This document shows, piece after piece, positions 42,494 through 54,143 of a stretch of DNA of 64,000 nt. The number at the start of each line of letters is the position of its first letter. The first letter of the stretch is position 1. This stretch comes from Pseudomonas prosekii (lineage in GTDB: Bacteria; Pseudomonadota; Gammaproteobacteria; Pseudomonadales; Pseudomonadaceae). The notes under the pieces were generated by a model that saw only the letters and a program-made list of their open reading frames with translations, searched no databases and was not told the origin of the DNA. Location of the stretch: positions 5,961,501-6,025,500 of the forward strand of contig NZ_LT629762.1 in the NCBI RefSeq assembly GCF_900105155.1, in the 5' to 3' direction. The position numbers were made by a program, and so were the translations under genes.

Positions 42494-43852
42494 ATGAATG
42501 TCCCTTTCGATCAGCTATTCACGTGGCTGAAAGATCACAAGATTACTGAAGTCGAGTGTGTGGTCAGCGACTTGACCGGCATCGCTCGCGGCAAGATTGC
42601 GCCGACTAACAAGTTCTTGAATGAGCGAGGCATGCGCCTGCCGGAAAGTGTGCTTTTGCAAACAGTAACCGGGGATTTTGTCGACGACGACATCTACTAC
42701 GACCTGCTCGACCCCGCCGACATCGACATGGTGTGCCGGCCAGTGGTGGACGCCGTTTATGTGATTCCATGGGCCATCGAGCCGACCGCTATCGTCATCC
42801 ACGACACGTTCGACAAGTTCGGCAACCCGATCGAACTGTCGCCGCGCAACGTGCTGAAGAAAGTACTGCAGCTTTATACCGACAAGGGCTGGAAGCCGAT
42901 TGTTGCGCCGGAAATGGAGTTTTACCTGACGCAACGCTGCGAAGACCCGGACTTGCCGCTGAAGGCGCCGCTGGGGCGTTCCGGGCGTGCAGAAAGCGGT
43001 CGGCAATCGTTTTCCATCGACGCCGCCAACGAATTCGATCCGCTGTTCGAAGACGTCTACGACTGGTGCGAACTCCAGGGCCTGGACCTCGACACGCTGA
43101 TCCACGAAGACGGCCCGGCGCAGATGGAAATCAACTTCCGCCACGGCGATGCGCTCGACCTCGCGGACCAGATCACCGTGTTCAAGCGCACCCTGCGCGA
43201 GGCGGCGCTCAAGCACAACGTCACCGCGACGTTCATGGCCAAGCCGATTGGCGATGAGCCGGGCAGCGCCATGCACTTGCACCAGAGCGTGGTCGATATC
43301 GCCACCGGCCAGCCGATCTTCGCTGACGCCGACGGCAATATGAGCCAGCTGTTCCTGCATCACATCGGCGGTTTGCAGAAGTACATTCCGAAAGTGCTGC
43401 CGATGTTCGCGCCGAACGTCAACTCGTTCCGCCGCTTCCTGCCGGACACGTCGGCGCCGGTCAACGTTGAATGGGGCGAAGAAAACCGCACCGTCGGTTT
43501 GCGCGTGCCGACCTCGACGCCGGATTCGATGCGCGTCGAAAACCGCCTGCCCGGCGCCGACGCCAATCCGTATCTGGCAATTGCTGCGAGCCTGTTGTGC
43601 GGCTATCTGGGCATGGTCGAAAAAGTCGAGCCGAGCGCTGCGGTGCAGGGCCGCGCTTACGAGCGGCGCAACCTGCGTTTGCCGATCACCATCGAAGACG
43701 CGCTGACGCAAATGGAAGAATGCGAAACCGTCGGGCGTTATCTGGGCAGCAAATTCGTGCGCGGTTACGTCGCAGTGAAACGCGCCGAACACGAAAACTT
43801 CAAACGCGTGATCAGCTCGTGGGAGCGTGAATTCCTGTTGCTGAGCGTCTAG
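42494..43852 (+). CDS. glutamine synthetase-family protein, probable glutamylpolyamine synthetase
   Basis: A 452-residue ligase of the GS-III-like/PuuA group that joins glutamate to putrescine or another polyamine with ATP, the first step of the gamma-glutamylated route. Motifs are 'EMEFYL' (metal), 'GPAQMEINFRHGDALDLADQ', 'AKPIGDEPGSAMHLHQSV' and 'APVNVEWGEENRTVGLRVP'. The length equals that of Pseudomonas SpuI/SpuB proteins (from memory). GAGG lies six bases before ATG 42494. It is followed by a polyamine-binding protein and a PuuB-type oxidase, which supports the assignment. Confidence 0.9.
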   Translation: MNVPFDQLFTWLKDHKITEVECVVSDLTGIARGKIAPTNKFLNERGMRLPESVLLQTVTGDFVDDDIYYDLLDPADIDMVCRPVVDAVYVIPWAIEPTAIVIHDTFDKFGNPIELSPRNVLKKVLQLYTDKGWKPIVAPEMEFYLTQRCEDPDLPLKAPLGRSGRAESGRQSFSIDAANEFDPLFEDVYDWCELQGLDLDTLIHEDGPAQMEINFRHGDALDLADQITVFKRTLREAALKHNVTATFMAKPIGDEPGSAMHLHQSVVDIATGQPIFADADGNMSQLFLHHIGGLQKYIPKVLPMFAPNVNSFRRFLPDTSAPVNVEWGEENRTVGLRVPTSTPDSMRVENRLPGADANPYLAIAASLLCGYLGMVEKVEPSAAVQGRAYERRNLRLPITIEDALTQMEECETVGRYLGSKFVRGYVAVKRAEHENFKRVISSWEREFLLLSV

Positions 43853-43866
43853 TCAATAAGGGCCCC

Positions 43867-43931
43867 ATCGCGAGCAAGCTCGCTCCCACAGGGCATCGCA
43901 TTTCAAATGTGGGAGCGAGCTTGCTCACGAT
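43867..43931. repeat. REP palindromic pair (REPIN)
   Basis: GCGAGCAAGCTCGCTCCCAC and its inverted partner GTGGGAGCGAGCTTGCTC, separated by about 20 bases, in the gap between the synthetase and the binding protein. The hairpin could also attenuate the transcript. Confidence 0.8.
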
Positions 43932-43963
43932 GACAGCCTTCAGAACACCAAAGAAACGCCTGA

Positions 43964-46380
<2,417 letters not shown>

Positions 46381-46420
46381 CCGCTGAGCGCGCAAGGAAA
46401 CGCCCGGCAACCCCCACCCC

Positions 46421-46513
46421 CGTAGGAGCGAGGCTTGCCCGCGAAAGCGTCGGGTCAGCAGACATTTATATCGGCTGACCCACCGCCTTCGCGAGCAAGC
46501 TCAGCTCCTACAA
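46421..46513. repeat. REP palindromic pair (REPIN)
   Basis: GTAGGAGCGAGGCTTGCCCG facing GCGAGCAAGCTCAGCTCCTA across about 50 bases, in the gap between the oxidase and pqiA. The remaining 150 bases before pqiA hold no gene. Confidence 0.75.
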
Positions 46514-46668
46514 AAGCGCAGGTGGTTTCAGCCTCACCGTCGCGTTAAACGAATATCTCGTCGTCGGTCCTCCCATCCCTTTAATCAGCCTTTCGATTTG
46601 CTCTATCGCGAGGCACTTCTATATTGAGGAGGTGCTCTGACTTTCCTGCCTCCTTGCGAATGCGACCC

Positions 46669-47265
46669 ATGGCCAAGAATGACCAGTTGATCATCTGCGA
46701 GCACTGCGACTGCGTGTTTGAAAAAGTCATGCTCGCCAAACATCAGAAAACCCTGTGCACCCGCTGCGGCGGCGTGCTCCAGCGTTATAACGGCCTGACA
46801 TTGCAGCAACGCCTGGCGCTGACCCTCACCGCGCTGATGCTGTGGATTTTTGCCAATTTCTACCCGGTCATGAGCATCAGCCTCCAGGGCCTGAAAAACA
46901 GCGCGACGCTGTGGGATTCGGTGGTCGCGCTGAGCCTCGGGCCGATCACCTTTATTGCGCTGGTCGCGGCGATCTCAATGATCATCGCGCCAATCATCCA
47001 GCTGATCCTGTTGATCTGGGTCCTGGGTTTCGCCCTGAACCGCCAGCGCTCGCCGGGTTTCAGTTTCTGCATGCGCTGGCTGGAAACCCTGCGCCCGTGG
47101 AGCATGCTCGAAGTCTGCCTGCTCGGCGCGATGGTTGCGGTGATCAAACTCGCCGGGCTACTCGACGTGCTGCCAGGCATCGGCCTGTTCGCCCTGGCGA
47201 TCCTCAGCCTGATGATGATCCGCATCGCCGGACGCGATATCCGTGATTTGTGGGACGACCTATGA
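46669..47265 (+). CDS. pqiA: PqiA-domain membrane protein (first)
   Basis: A 198-residue inner-membrane protein with N-terminal zinc-ribbon pairs ('CEHCDC' and 'CTRCGG') and four predicted helices. It corresponds to one half of E. coli PqiA, which is about twice as long. The start is uncertain: ATG 46669 is used, but ATG 46660 is nine bases upstream and the AGGAGG at 46626 is too far from both. It works with PqiB and PqiC in lipid transport or envelope maintenance (family knowledge). Next gene overlaps by ATGA. Confidence 0.87.
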   Translation: MAKNDQLIICEHCDCVFEKVMLAKHQKTLCTRCGGVLQRYNGLTLQQRLALTLTALMLWIFANFYPVMSISLQGLKNSATLWDSVVALSLGPITFIALVAAISMIIAPIIQLILLIWVLGFALNRQRSPGFSFCMRWLETLRPWSMLEVCLLGAMVAVIKLAGLLDVLPGIGLFALAILSLMMIRIAGRDIRDLWDDL

Positions 47266-47909
47266 GCACGCCGCCGCTCGCCAGCCAACTCGATCTGTGC
47301 CTTTGCCACAGCTGCGGCATGGCGTGTGACACCACAGGCGAGCCGCACGAATGCGAACGCTGCGGCGCGCCGTTGCATCGGCGCAAGGTCAACTCACTGG
47401 CGCGGACCTGGGCCTTCATGTTCACCGCGCTGGCGTTTTACGTGCCGGCCAATCTGCTGCCGGTGATGAACACCAAAATGGTCGGTGCCGGCGCCGACAG
47501 CACGATCATGAGCGGCGTGCTGGAGTTCTGGCAGGCCGGCGCGTGGGACATTGCCCTGATCATTTTCATCGCCAGCATCGCCGTGCCTGGGATCAAGTTC
47601 GTTGCCCTGACACTGCTGCTGATCACCGTGCAACGCGACAGCGGTTGGGCGCGCAAGGAGCGTGCGAAGCTTTACCGTTTCGTCGAAGTCATCGGTTATT
47701 GGTCGATGCTCGACGTGATCGTCGTTGCGCTGGTGGCGTCGCTGGTGAAATTCCAGGCCCTGGCCGATATCGAGCCACGGCCGGGCATTCTTTTTTTCGG
47801 TCTGGTGGTGGTCTTCACCATGTTCTCGGCGATGAGTTTCGATCCACGCCTGATTTGGGATAAATCGCCCCACAACGAGGAGGTCACGGATGAAGTCGCA
47901 AGCCACTGA
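47262..47909 (+). CDS. pqiA: PqiA-domain membrane protein (second)
   Basis: A 215-residue homologue of the other PqiA half: zinc ribbon 'CHSCG...CERCGAPLHRR', then four helices including 'AFYVPANLLPVMNTKM', the signature. ATG 47262 overlaps the previous stop. Together with the preceding gene it makes a two-gene equivalent of single-chain PqiA. It overlaps pqiB. Confidence 0.9.
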   Translation: MSTPPLASQLDLCLCHSCGMACDTTGEPHECERCGAPLHRRKVNSLARTWAFMFTALAFYVPANLLPVMNTKMVGAGADSTIMSGVLEFWQAGAWDIALIIFIASIAVPGIKFVALTLLLITVQRDSGWARKERAKLYRFVEVIGYWSMLDVIVVALVASLVKFQALADIEPRPGILFFGLVVVFTMFSAMSFDPRLIWDKSPHNEEVTDEVASH

Positions 47910-49545
47910 CGGGCCGCAAGCCCCGGGTCAGGCCAGTATAAAGACTCGTCGTTTCAGCGTTTCGCTGGTGTGGATCGTGCCGATCGTCGCCGTGCTGGTG
48001 GGCATCTCGCTGGTGGTGCACACCCTCATGCAGGAAGGCCCGACCATCGTCATCACGTTCAAGACCGGCAACGGTTTGACCGCCAACAAAACCGAAGTCA
48101 AATACCGCAACGTGGTGATCGGCCACGTCTCCGAAGTCGAGCTGAGCGACGATCAGAAAAGTGTCGACGCCACCATCAAACTGTCGAAACAGGCTGAAAC
48201 CTTCACCCGCGAAGACTCGCAATTCTGGGTCGTGCGCCCGCGCATCGGCGCGGGCGGCGTATCCGGCATCGACACCTTGCTGTCCGGCGATTACATCGGC
48301 GCCGATATCGGTCACGCCAACGGTCGCGCGAAGAATTTCAAAGGCCTGGAAAACCCGCCGCCGATCACTTACGGCGAACCCGGCAAGCGCTTCACCCTGC
48401 ATTCCCAGGACCTCGGTTCGCTGGACATCGGCTCGCCGGTTTACTACCGCAAAATCCAGGTCGGCCAAGTGGTGGCTTATGCGCTGGATGGTGACGGTAA
48501 AGGCGTGAATATCGAGCTGTTCATCCACGCGCCGAACGACGCCTATGTCACCGAGAACACGCGATTCTGGAACGCCAGCGGCATCGACTTGAACATCGGC
48601 GCCAATGGCTTCGCGGTGAAGACTGAATCGTTGTCATCGCTGTTGGTCGGCGGCGTCGCATTCCGTGCGCCGGAGTACAGCCCCAACGATCAGCCGGCGA
48701 CCGAGGAAAAAACCTTCGAGCTGTTCGACGACCAGGTCACCGCCCTCGCCCCGCCCAACGGCAAGCCGCAATACCTGAGCCTGCGTTTCGATCAGGCGTT
48801 GCGCGGGCTCAAAGTCAACGCACCGGTGGAATTCCTCGGCATGGAAATTGGCCGGGTGGTGTCGATCAATCTTGATTTCGACGAGAAAAAACGCAGTTTC
48901 CCGGTCAACGTTGGCATCGTCATTTACCCGCAACGGCTGGGTCAGGCGCACACCAAAATGGTCAAGGCGCTGATGCATGATCCCAACGACGAAGCGGCCG
49001 GCGTGCGGCTGATGGGCACGTTTATCGAGAACGGTCTGCGCGCGCAGGCCCGCAGTGGCAACCTGCTGACCGGCCAGCTGTATATCTCGCTGGATTTCTA
49101 CCCGAAAGCGGAGAAAGTCGCCTTCGACCCGAGCGTGCGGCCGGTGAGCATTCCGACCATTCCGGGCAGCCTGGAAGAGTTGCAAGGCAAGCTGCAGGCG
49201 ATGGTCGACAAGATCAACAAATTGCCGGTCGAACGCATTGCCAGCAACCTCGACAGCAACCTCGTCGAGTTGCGCAAAGGATTGACGCAGTTCAACGCGA
49301 AAACCTTGCCCGGCGTGCAATCGACGCTGGCGGATGTGAGCAAAACGCTGAATTCGGCCAGTTCGACGTTGGCCGAAGATTCGCCGCAGCGCGAACAGAT
49401 CACCCAGACCCTGGACGAACTGAAACGGATGTCGCGCTCACTGCGTGAACTCTCGGATTACCTTGGCCGCCATCCGGAATCGCTGCTGCGCGGGCGTCCC
49501 GACAACGCAGCCCCGAACGACTTGCAAGGTCCACCGCGTAACTGA
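47890..49545 (+). CDS. pqiB: PqiB-type MCE-domain intermembrane transport protein
   Basis: A 551-residue protein anchored by one N-terminal helix (about 22-43, 'VSLVWIVPIVAVLVGISLVV'). Three MCE/MlaD repeats follow ('TIVITFKTGNGLTANKTEVK' opens the first), then a long C-terminal helical region (about 430-530) that in PqiB forms the periplasm-spanning tube. The start lies inside the end of the preceding gene (20-base overlap). Shuttles lipids between membranes. Confidence 0.92.
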   Translation: MKSQATDGPQAPGQASIKTRRFSVSLVWIVPIVAVLVGISLVVHTLMQEGPTIVITFKTGNGLTANKTEVKYRNVVIGHVSEVELSDDQKSVDATIKLSKQAETFTREDSQFWVVRPRIGAGGVSGIDTLLSGDYIGADIGHANGRAKNFKGLENPPPITYGEPGKRFTLHSQDLGSLDIGSPVYYRKIQVGQVVAYALDGDGKGVNIELFIHAPNDAYVTENTRFWNASGIDLNIGANGFAVKTESLSSLLVGGVAFRAPEYSPNDQPATEEKTFELFDDQVTALAPPNGKPQYLSLRFDQALRGLKVNAPVEFLGMEIGRVVSINLDFDEKKRSFPVNVGIVIYPQRLGQAHTKMVKALMHDPNDEAAGVRLMGTFIENGLRAQARSGNLLTGQLYISLDFYPKAEKVAFDPSVRPVSIPTIPGSLEELQGKLQAMVDKINKLPVERIASNLDSNLVELRKGLTQFNAKTLPGVQSTLADVSKTLNSASSTLAEDSPQREQITQTLDELKRMSRSLRELSDYLGRHPESLLRGRPDNAAPNDLQGPPRN

Positions 49546-49562
49546 CCACAGGAGCAACACCC

Positions 49563-50111
49563 ATGGCTTTTTCGCCGAAGATTACCTTGCTCGCCGCGTT
49601 GTTGCTGTTGACGGCGTGTCGCAGCGACCCGATTCAGTTTCATACGCTGACCCCGGCGCAACCGGCGCGCGGCAATGGCGAGGAGATTCGCATCGAAGGC
49701 ATCAGCGTGCCGCCGCAGGTTGATCGGGCACAGATTGTGATTCGCCAAGGCAACAGTGGTCTGGCGATTCTCGAAACCGATTGGTGGGGCGCGAGCCTCG
49801 CGGATGAGTTGCGCAGTGCGCTGGTTGATCAGTTGTCCAACGCCAACCCGCAGCACAAAGTGTCGTTGCGCGTGGACGTGCAGCGCTTTGATTCGATTCC
49901 TGGGCAGTATGGTTTGATCGACGTCAAATGGCGTCTGCGTCCGCTGGGCGCCGGCGATAGCGCATTGGTGACGTGCCGCAGCACCTTGCAAACGCCCTCG
50001 GGGCCGTCGATCGAAGATCTGGTGACGGCGCAGCAAAACAACGTCAAGCGTTTGGCCGCGGTGATTAGCCAGGCGGCCGCCAGCCAGCGTGGCTGCCCGG
50101 CGCAGAGTTGA
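49563..50111 (+). CDS. pqiC: PqiC-type outer-membrane lipoprotein
   Basis: A 182-residue lipoprotein of the ABC-type transport auxiliary family (DUF330). Lipobox 'LLTAC' has the acylated Cys at 19, followed by 'HTLTPAQPARGNGEEIRIEG' and 'TDWWGASLADELRSALVDQL', the family's core. AGGAG precedes the ATG. It is the last gene of the pqi operon and converges with the integrase gene 18 bp further on. Confidence 0.9.
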   Translation: MAFSPKITLLAALLLLTACRSDPIQFHTLTPAQPARGNGEEIRIEGISVPPQVDRAQIVIRQGNSGLAILETDWWGASLADELRSALVDQLSNANPQHKVSLRVDVQRFDSIPGQYGLIDVKWRLRPLGAGDSALVTCRSTLQTPSGPSIEDLVTAQQNNVKRLAAVISQAAASQRGCPAQS

Positions 50112-50129
50112 TCAGGGGGAATTGGGTTC

Positions 50130-51068
50130 CTACAAATCGAAGCGGTCCACGGCGCGGCGGCGTTCGTTGTCGTCGCGGACGTCGTAGTTGGCGGTGGTCT
50201 GGATGTTGCTGTGGTGCGCGAGTTTCTGCGCGATCGACAAGTCGTGTTCTTCAATCACCCGAGTGATAAACGAACGGCGGAAATCGTGCGGCATGATCTT
50301 CACGCCAACCTGCGCGCCACGCTGGCGGGCGATGTAGTAAATCGCATGTTTGGTAATACGCTCGCGGGTAATGTGGCTGCCGCGACGGATACGGTTGAAC
50401 AGAAACCCATCGTCCTCAACACCCTCGCCCAACTGCGAACGGCGCAACTCAAGCCACGCCTCCAACTTGGTAAATGCCCACGCCGGCGCGTATTTGATCA
50501 ACTGTTTATTGCCCTTGGCCGTCACACGCAAACTGCGCTCGTGGAAATCGACCTGATTCAGATCCAGATTCACCGATTCCGACTTGCGCATTCCCGAGCC
50601 GTACAACACCGCGATAATCGCCGCATCGCGCAAGCCTTGTGGCCGCGGATCCGCCGCGCAGACTTCCATCAATTCCTGAATCAGCGTGCGTTTGAGATTT
50701 CGTCCCTGCGACAAACGTGTACCCGTGATGCCCTGCACCGAACGCATTTTCAGCAGGTGTTCCTGACTGATCAGGCTCATGCGCCACGCTTCGTTCATCA
50801 CCCCACGTACCGCGTTCACATACAGCGACGAAGTATTCGGCGCATAACCGTCAGTGCGCAGCGCAGCCACTAACGCGATGACATCCTCCGGCTGCAGTTG
50901 ATGCCAGGGGATCTCCTCGATGTTCATGTCTTCGAAGCCCAAACGGTCCGCCGCGTCTTGCAATACATAACGCATGGTCAGTTGGCTGGAAGGCGCCAGG
51001 CGCGCCAGATACACGGTCAACGGGTTGGCTTTGGCGCCCTTGAGTTCATCATCCGGTAAGTCAATCAA
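50130..51068 (-). CDS. solitary tyrosine-type site-specific recombinase
   Basis: A 312-residue tyrosine recombinase. The catalytic set is complete: Arg161 ('GSGMRKSE'), Lys185 ('AKGNK'), His261 and Arg264 ('MPHDFRRSF'), His286 ('AHHSNIQTT') and nucleophile Tyr295. The start is a TTG at 51068 with AAGG about eleven bases upstream; no nearby ATG is in frame. No att repeats or cargo flank it, so it is not obviously part of a live element. It has no visible link to the phage, whose ends are Xer sites. Confidence 0.88.
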   Translation of the reverse strand: MIDLPDDELKGAKANPLTVYLARLAPSSQLTMRYVLQDAADRLGFEDMNIEEIPWHQLQPEDVIALVAALRTDGYAPNTSSLYVNAVRGVMNEAWRMSLISQEHLLKMRSVQGITGTRLSQGRNLKRTLIQELMEVCAADPRPQGLRDAAIIAVLYGSGMRKSESVNLDLNQVDFHERSLRVTAKGNKQLIKYAPAWAFTKLEAWLELRRSQLGEGVEDDGFLFNRIRRGSHITRERITKHAIYYIARQRGAQVGVKIMPHDFRRSFITRVIEEHDLSIAQKLAHHSNIQTTANYDVRDDNERRRAVDRFDL

Positions 51069-51440
51069 ACGAAAAAAACCTTGGAAAAAAGCGGTTCAAC
51101 ACAATAACTAAAGAGTTCGCTCGCGACCGATAGCCGCGCTACAAGCTGACCAGCGAAACGAAAAATGTCAACCCGAACCCGCTCTTAAAATACCCGGCAA
51201 CTTATTGATGCAAATCGTTTTTCGGACATACCGCCGGGCAACTGAAAACCCACTCCCCTGTAGGAGCGGAGCTTGCTCGCGAAGAGGCCGTATCAGCCAA
51301 CATTAATATTGAATGTAACGACGCCTTCGCGAGCAAGCTCTGCTCCTACAGGGGGGGTGAGGCCATGTCAGGCAACATTGATGTTGAATGTAATGACGCC
51401 TTCGCGAGCAAGCTCTGCTCCTACAGGGGTTGTGTGTACG
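51069..51440. repeat. intergenic region with three REP elements
   Basis: REP units begin at about 51258 (GTAGGAGCGGAGCTTGCTCG) and recur inverted at about 51327 and 51400 (GCGAGCAAGCTCTGCTCCTA), forming one inverted pair plus an extra copy. The first 190 bases hold nothing recognisable beyond the integrase promoter. Confidence 0.75.
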
Positions 51441-52406
51441 TTAAATCGGGGCTTTCAGGTCGACGCCCAGTGCTTGCGCAAACGCTTTGACCAGCGGGCT
51501 GCGCACGGTGTTGTGCCGCAGGATCAGATTGAACGGCGTAACAATGTTGATCAGCTCCGGCCGTAGCGCGCGAAACTGCCCTTGCGCCACCAGCGTCGCC
51601 GCGTAATGTTGCGGCAGAAAACCGATAAAACGCCCGGTCTTGATCAGCAACGCCACGGCTTCGACCTGGGTGGCCGAGGCGGAAAAACTGTCGTACCGAG
51701 CAAAGTTGAGCTTGTCCCGATGAATCGCATATCGGTGGTTGACGCACTCGTGGTCCTTGAGCATCTGGCTGCTGATCTCGGCGTCCGGCACCTCGAACAA
51801 CGGATGCCCGAGCGCGCAGTAAATCTCGGAGCGTTCTTCATATAAGGCGTAGTAATCGAACTCCTCACGTTTCTGATAAACCGGAACAATACCAGCCACT
51901 AGACGCCCCTCAACAACACCCCGCTCTACTTCATCCAACTGTGATGCCTGAAGTTGAAACCTGACTTTCGGCGACTGATCATTCAGGCGCTTAAGCGCAG
52001 CAACTAACGGAGAGTTTGGGTCCGTAATCGTATTGTCAATAACGCCCACCCCCAGATCACCGATTAGTTCGTTCTGCGCTGAACTAAGGCGATCCCGAAA
52101 GTTATCGACCGAGGCAAACAGATCAATCGACGCCTGATACACCAGCCGGCCTTCTTCGGTCAGGTGAAAACCCTCTCGCCCTCGGGTGCACAGACGCATG
52201 CCGATGCGAATCTCCAAGTCGGAAATCTGTTTGCTGATGGCTGCCAGGCCCACATTCAATTCGTTCTGCGCGGCGCTGAAGCCACCGGCCTCGACCACTG
52301 CCTTGAACACTTTGAGCAATTTGAAATCCAGCCCACTGAGCGCCAACGGCGCCCGCTGAGTCGGCTTTGGCGGCGGGTTTCCGGAATTGGAAAGTGGGGT
52401 TTCCAT
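51441..52406 (-). CDS. LysR-family transcriptional regulator
   Basis: A 321-residue regulator with a roughly 25-residue Pro-rich N-terminal extension. The HTH is at about 28-85 ('AAQNELNVGLAAISKQISDL') and the substrate-binding domain follows. It is divergent from the argininosuccinate-lyase paralogue, with about 295 bp between, and is the likely regulator of the argH-ABC transporter-deacetylase cluster. Confidence 0.9.
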   Translation of the reverse strand: METPLSNSGNPPPKPTQRAPLALSGLDFKLLKVFKAVVEAGGFSAAQNELNVGLAAISKQISDLEIRIGMRLCTRGREGFHLTEEGRLVYQASIDLFASVDNFRDRLSSAQNELIGDLGVGVIDNTITDPNSPLVAALKRLNDQSPKVRFQLQASQLDEVERGVVEGRLVAGIVPVYQKREEFDYYALYEERSEIYCALGHPLFEVPDAEISSQMLKDHECVNHRYAIHRDKLNFARYDSFSASATQVEAVALLIKTGRFIGFLPQHYAATLVAQGQFRALRPELINIVTPFNLILRHNTVRSPLVKAFAQALGVDLKAPI

Positions 52407-52701
52407 AATGCTTATTTACCTCTGGCGCCCTATTCAACACTCTGTGTCCAACAACAAAAACATAGCTGGCCAATAATAATGAACACAGAAAACAAGGCTT
52501 GGCAACCGCTGATCAATTCCGTACCTGACTGCCAACTCACTGATTTAGCACCATTAAAAACTGACACTTCGATCAGTTCTCGCTCCTTCGCAACTGCCCC
52601 TTTGAATACTGCTTTGGCCTGACTCCGCCCGATTGATTCGTGGTGGTTATTCGAGCTTCTGGCACATCGATCAGTTCGCTCTACCGACGAGGAAAACAAC
52701 A
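52407..52701. promoter_or_regulatory. divergent promoter region, LysR / argH paralogue
   Basis: No convincing gene. A 47-codon frame from ATG 52479 ('MNTENKAWQPLINSVPDCQL' onward) lacks a ribosome site and is not called. The region should hold the LysR operator, but no clear T-N11-A palindrome stood out. Confidence 0.45.
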
Positions 52702-54129
52702 ATGTCGCAAAACACCGACCGTCTCTGGGGAGCGCGCTTCAAAAGCGGCCCATCCGCAGCCCTGGCGGCCCTGTCCCGTTGCCCTGAGCGCTACTTTCGC
52801 CTCACCCCGTACGACCTCGCCGGTTCCAAAGCGCATGCCCGTGAATTGCAACGCGCCGGGCTGTTGAGCGAGCAGGAAACCCTGACCATGCTCGACGCGC
52901 TGGAGCGCATTGGCACTGATTTCCGCGCCGGCCGCATAGCCCCGACGCTGGACGACGAAGACGTCCACACCTTCATCGAACGCCTGCTCACCGAACGCCT
53001 CGGCGCCCTCGGTGGCAAGCTGCGCGCCGGGCGTTCGCGCAACGACCAGACCGCCAACGACCTACGCCTTTTTCTGCGTGATCACGTGCGCACCCTGGCC
53101 GTAGAAGTGCTGGCATTGCAGCAAGCGTTAGTCGAGCAGGCCGAGCAACATATCGAAAGCATTTGCCCCGGTTTCACCCACTTGCAGCAAGCCCAGCCAA
53201 TTGTTTTCGCCCACCATTTGCTGGCACACGCGCAATCGATGCTGCGCGACGTGCAGCGTCTGGTCGACTGGGATAATCGCACCTCGCTGTCGCCACTCGG
53301 CGCGGCGGCGATGGCCGGCTCGGCGATTGCGCGCCTGCCGCAGCAATCGGCGAAAGAAATGGGTTACAGCGGCGTCTGCGAAAACTCCATCGATGCCGTC
53401 GCCAGCCGCGACCACGTCGCCGAATTCCTGTTTATCGCGAGCATGCTCGGGATCAACATTTCGCGCCTCGCCGAGGAATTTTGCCTATGGTCGTCGCGGC
53501 AATTTCGCTGGGTTGCGCTGGACGATGCCTACGCGACGGGCAGCTCGATCATGCCGCAGAAGAAGAACCCGGACATCGCCGAATTGGCGCGCGGCAAGGC
53601 TGGGCGGCTGATTGGCAACCTTACCGGTCTGCTCTCGACGCTCAAATCCCTGCCGCTGTCGTACAACCGCGACTTGAGTGAAGACAAAAACGGCGTGCTC
53701 GACAGTGTCGACACGCTGCTGCTGGTGCTGCCGGCCATGGCCGGGATGGTTGCGACCATGAAGGTCAACGTTGAAGAGCTGCGGCGTCAGGCGCCACTGG
53801 GCTTCACCCTTGCCACCGAAGTCGCGGACTGGTTGGCGATGCGCGGTGTGCCGTTCAAGGAAGCGCATGAAATCACCGGCGCGTTGGTTCAGGCCTGTGA
53901 GAAACATGACATTGAATTGTGGGAAGCGTCGCCGGCGTTGCTGGCGGAGATTGATCCGCGTTTGACCGCCGAGGTACGCGACAGCCTGACTCTGGAAGCG
54001 GCCATCGCCGCGCGCAGTGGCTGGGGCGGCACCGCGCCGCAACAGGTGCGCGAGCAGATCGCCCGCCTGAAAACCGCCCTCGCCGCGCAACACACGTGGA
54101 CCGAAAATTACAACGGCTTCCGCCTCTGA
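52702..54129 (+). CDS. argH: argininosuccinate lyase family protein (paralogue in transport cluster)
   Basis: A 475-residue member of the aspartase/fumarase superfamily. 'RLWGARFKSGPSAALAALSR' at the start, 'RAGRSRNDQTANDLRLFLRD', catalytic 'PGFTHLQQAQPI' and the mobile loop 'TGSSIMPQKKNPD' are intact. The sequence is ArgH-like, but the context (a LysR gene, an amino-acid ABC transporter and two deacetylases) points to catabolism, not arginine synthesis. A housekeeping argH probably exists elsewhere. GAGGAAAA precedes ATG 52702. Confidence 0.85.
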   Translation: MSQNTDRLWGARFKSGPSAALAALSRCPERYFRLTPYDLAGSKAHARELQRAGLLSEQETLTMLDALERIGTDFRAGRIAPTLDDEDVHTFIERLLTERLGALGGKLRAGRSRNDQTANDLRLFLRDHVRTLAVEVLALQQALVEQAEQHIESICPGFTHLQQAQPIVFAHHLLAHAQSMLRDVQRLVDWDNRTSLSPLGAAAMAGSAIARLPQQSAKEMGYSGVCENSIDAVASRDHVAEFLFIASMLGINISRLAEEFCLWSSRQFRWVALDDAYATGSSIMPQKKNPDIAELARGKAGRLIGNLTGLLSTLKSLPLSYNRDLSEDKNGVLDSVDTLLLVLPAMAGMVATMKVNVEELRRQAPLGFTLATEVADWLAMRGVPFKEAHEITGALVQACEKHDIELWEASPALLAEIDPRLTAEVRDSLTLEAAIAARSGWGGTAPQQVREQIARLKTALAAQHTWTENYNGFRL

Positions 54130-54143
54130 ACACGACACAAACC

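Noticed and set aside
42515..43792. 425-codon frame opposite the glutamylpolyamine synthetase
   Set aside because: His/Arg/Val-rich antisense frame with no motifs, over a gene with all GS signatures.
50130..51068. Integrase as the enzyme that inserted the tandem phage
   Set aside because: It lies about 16 kb from the prophage, outside its ends, and the phage junctions are Xer arms.
52479..52622. 47-codon frame before argH
   Set aside because: No ribosome site, no recognisable sequence, lies in the divergent promoter region.
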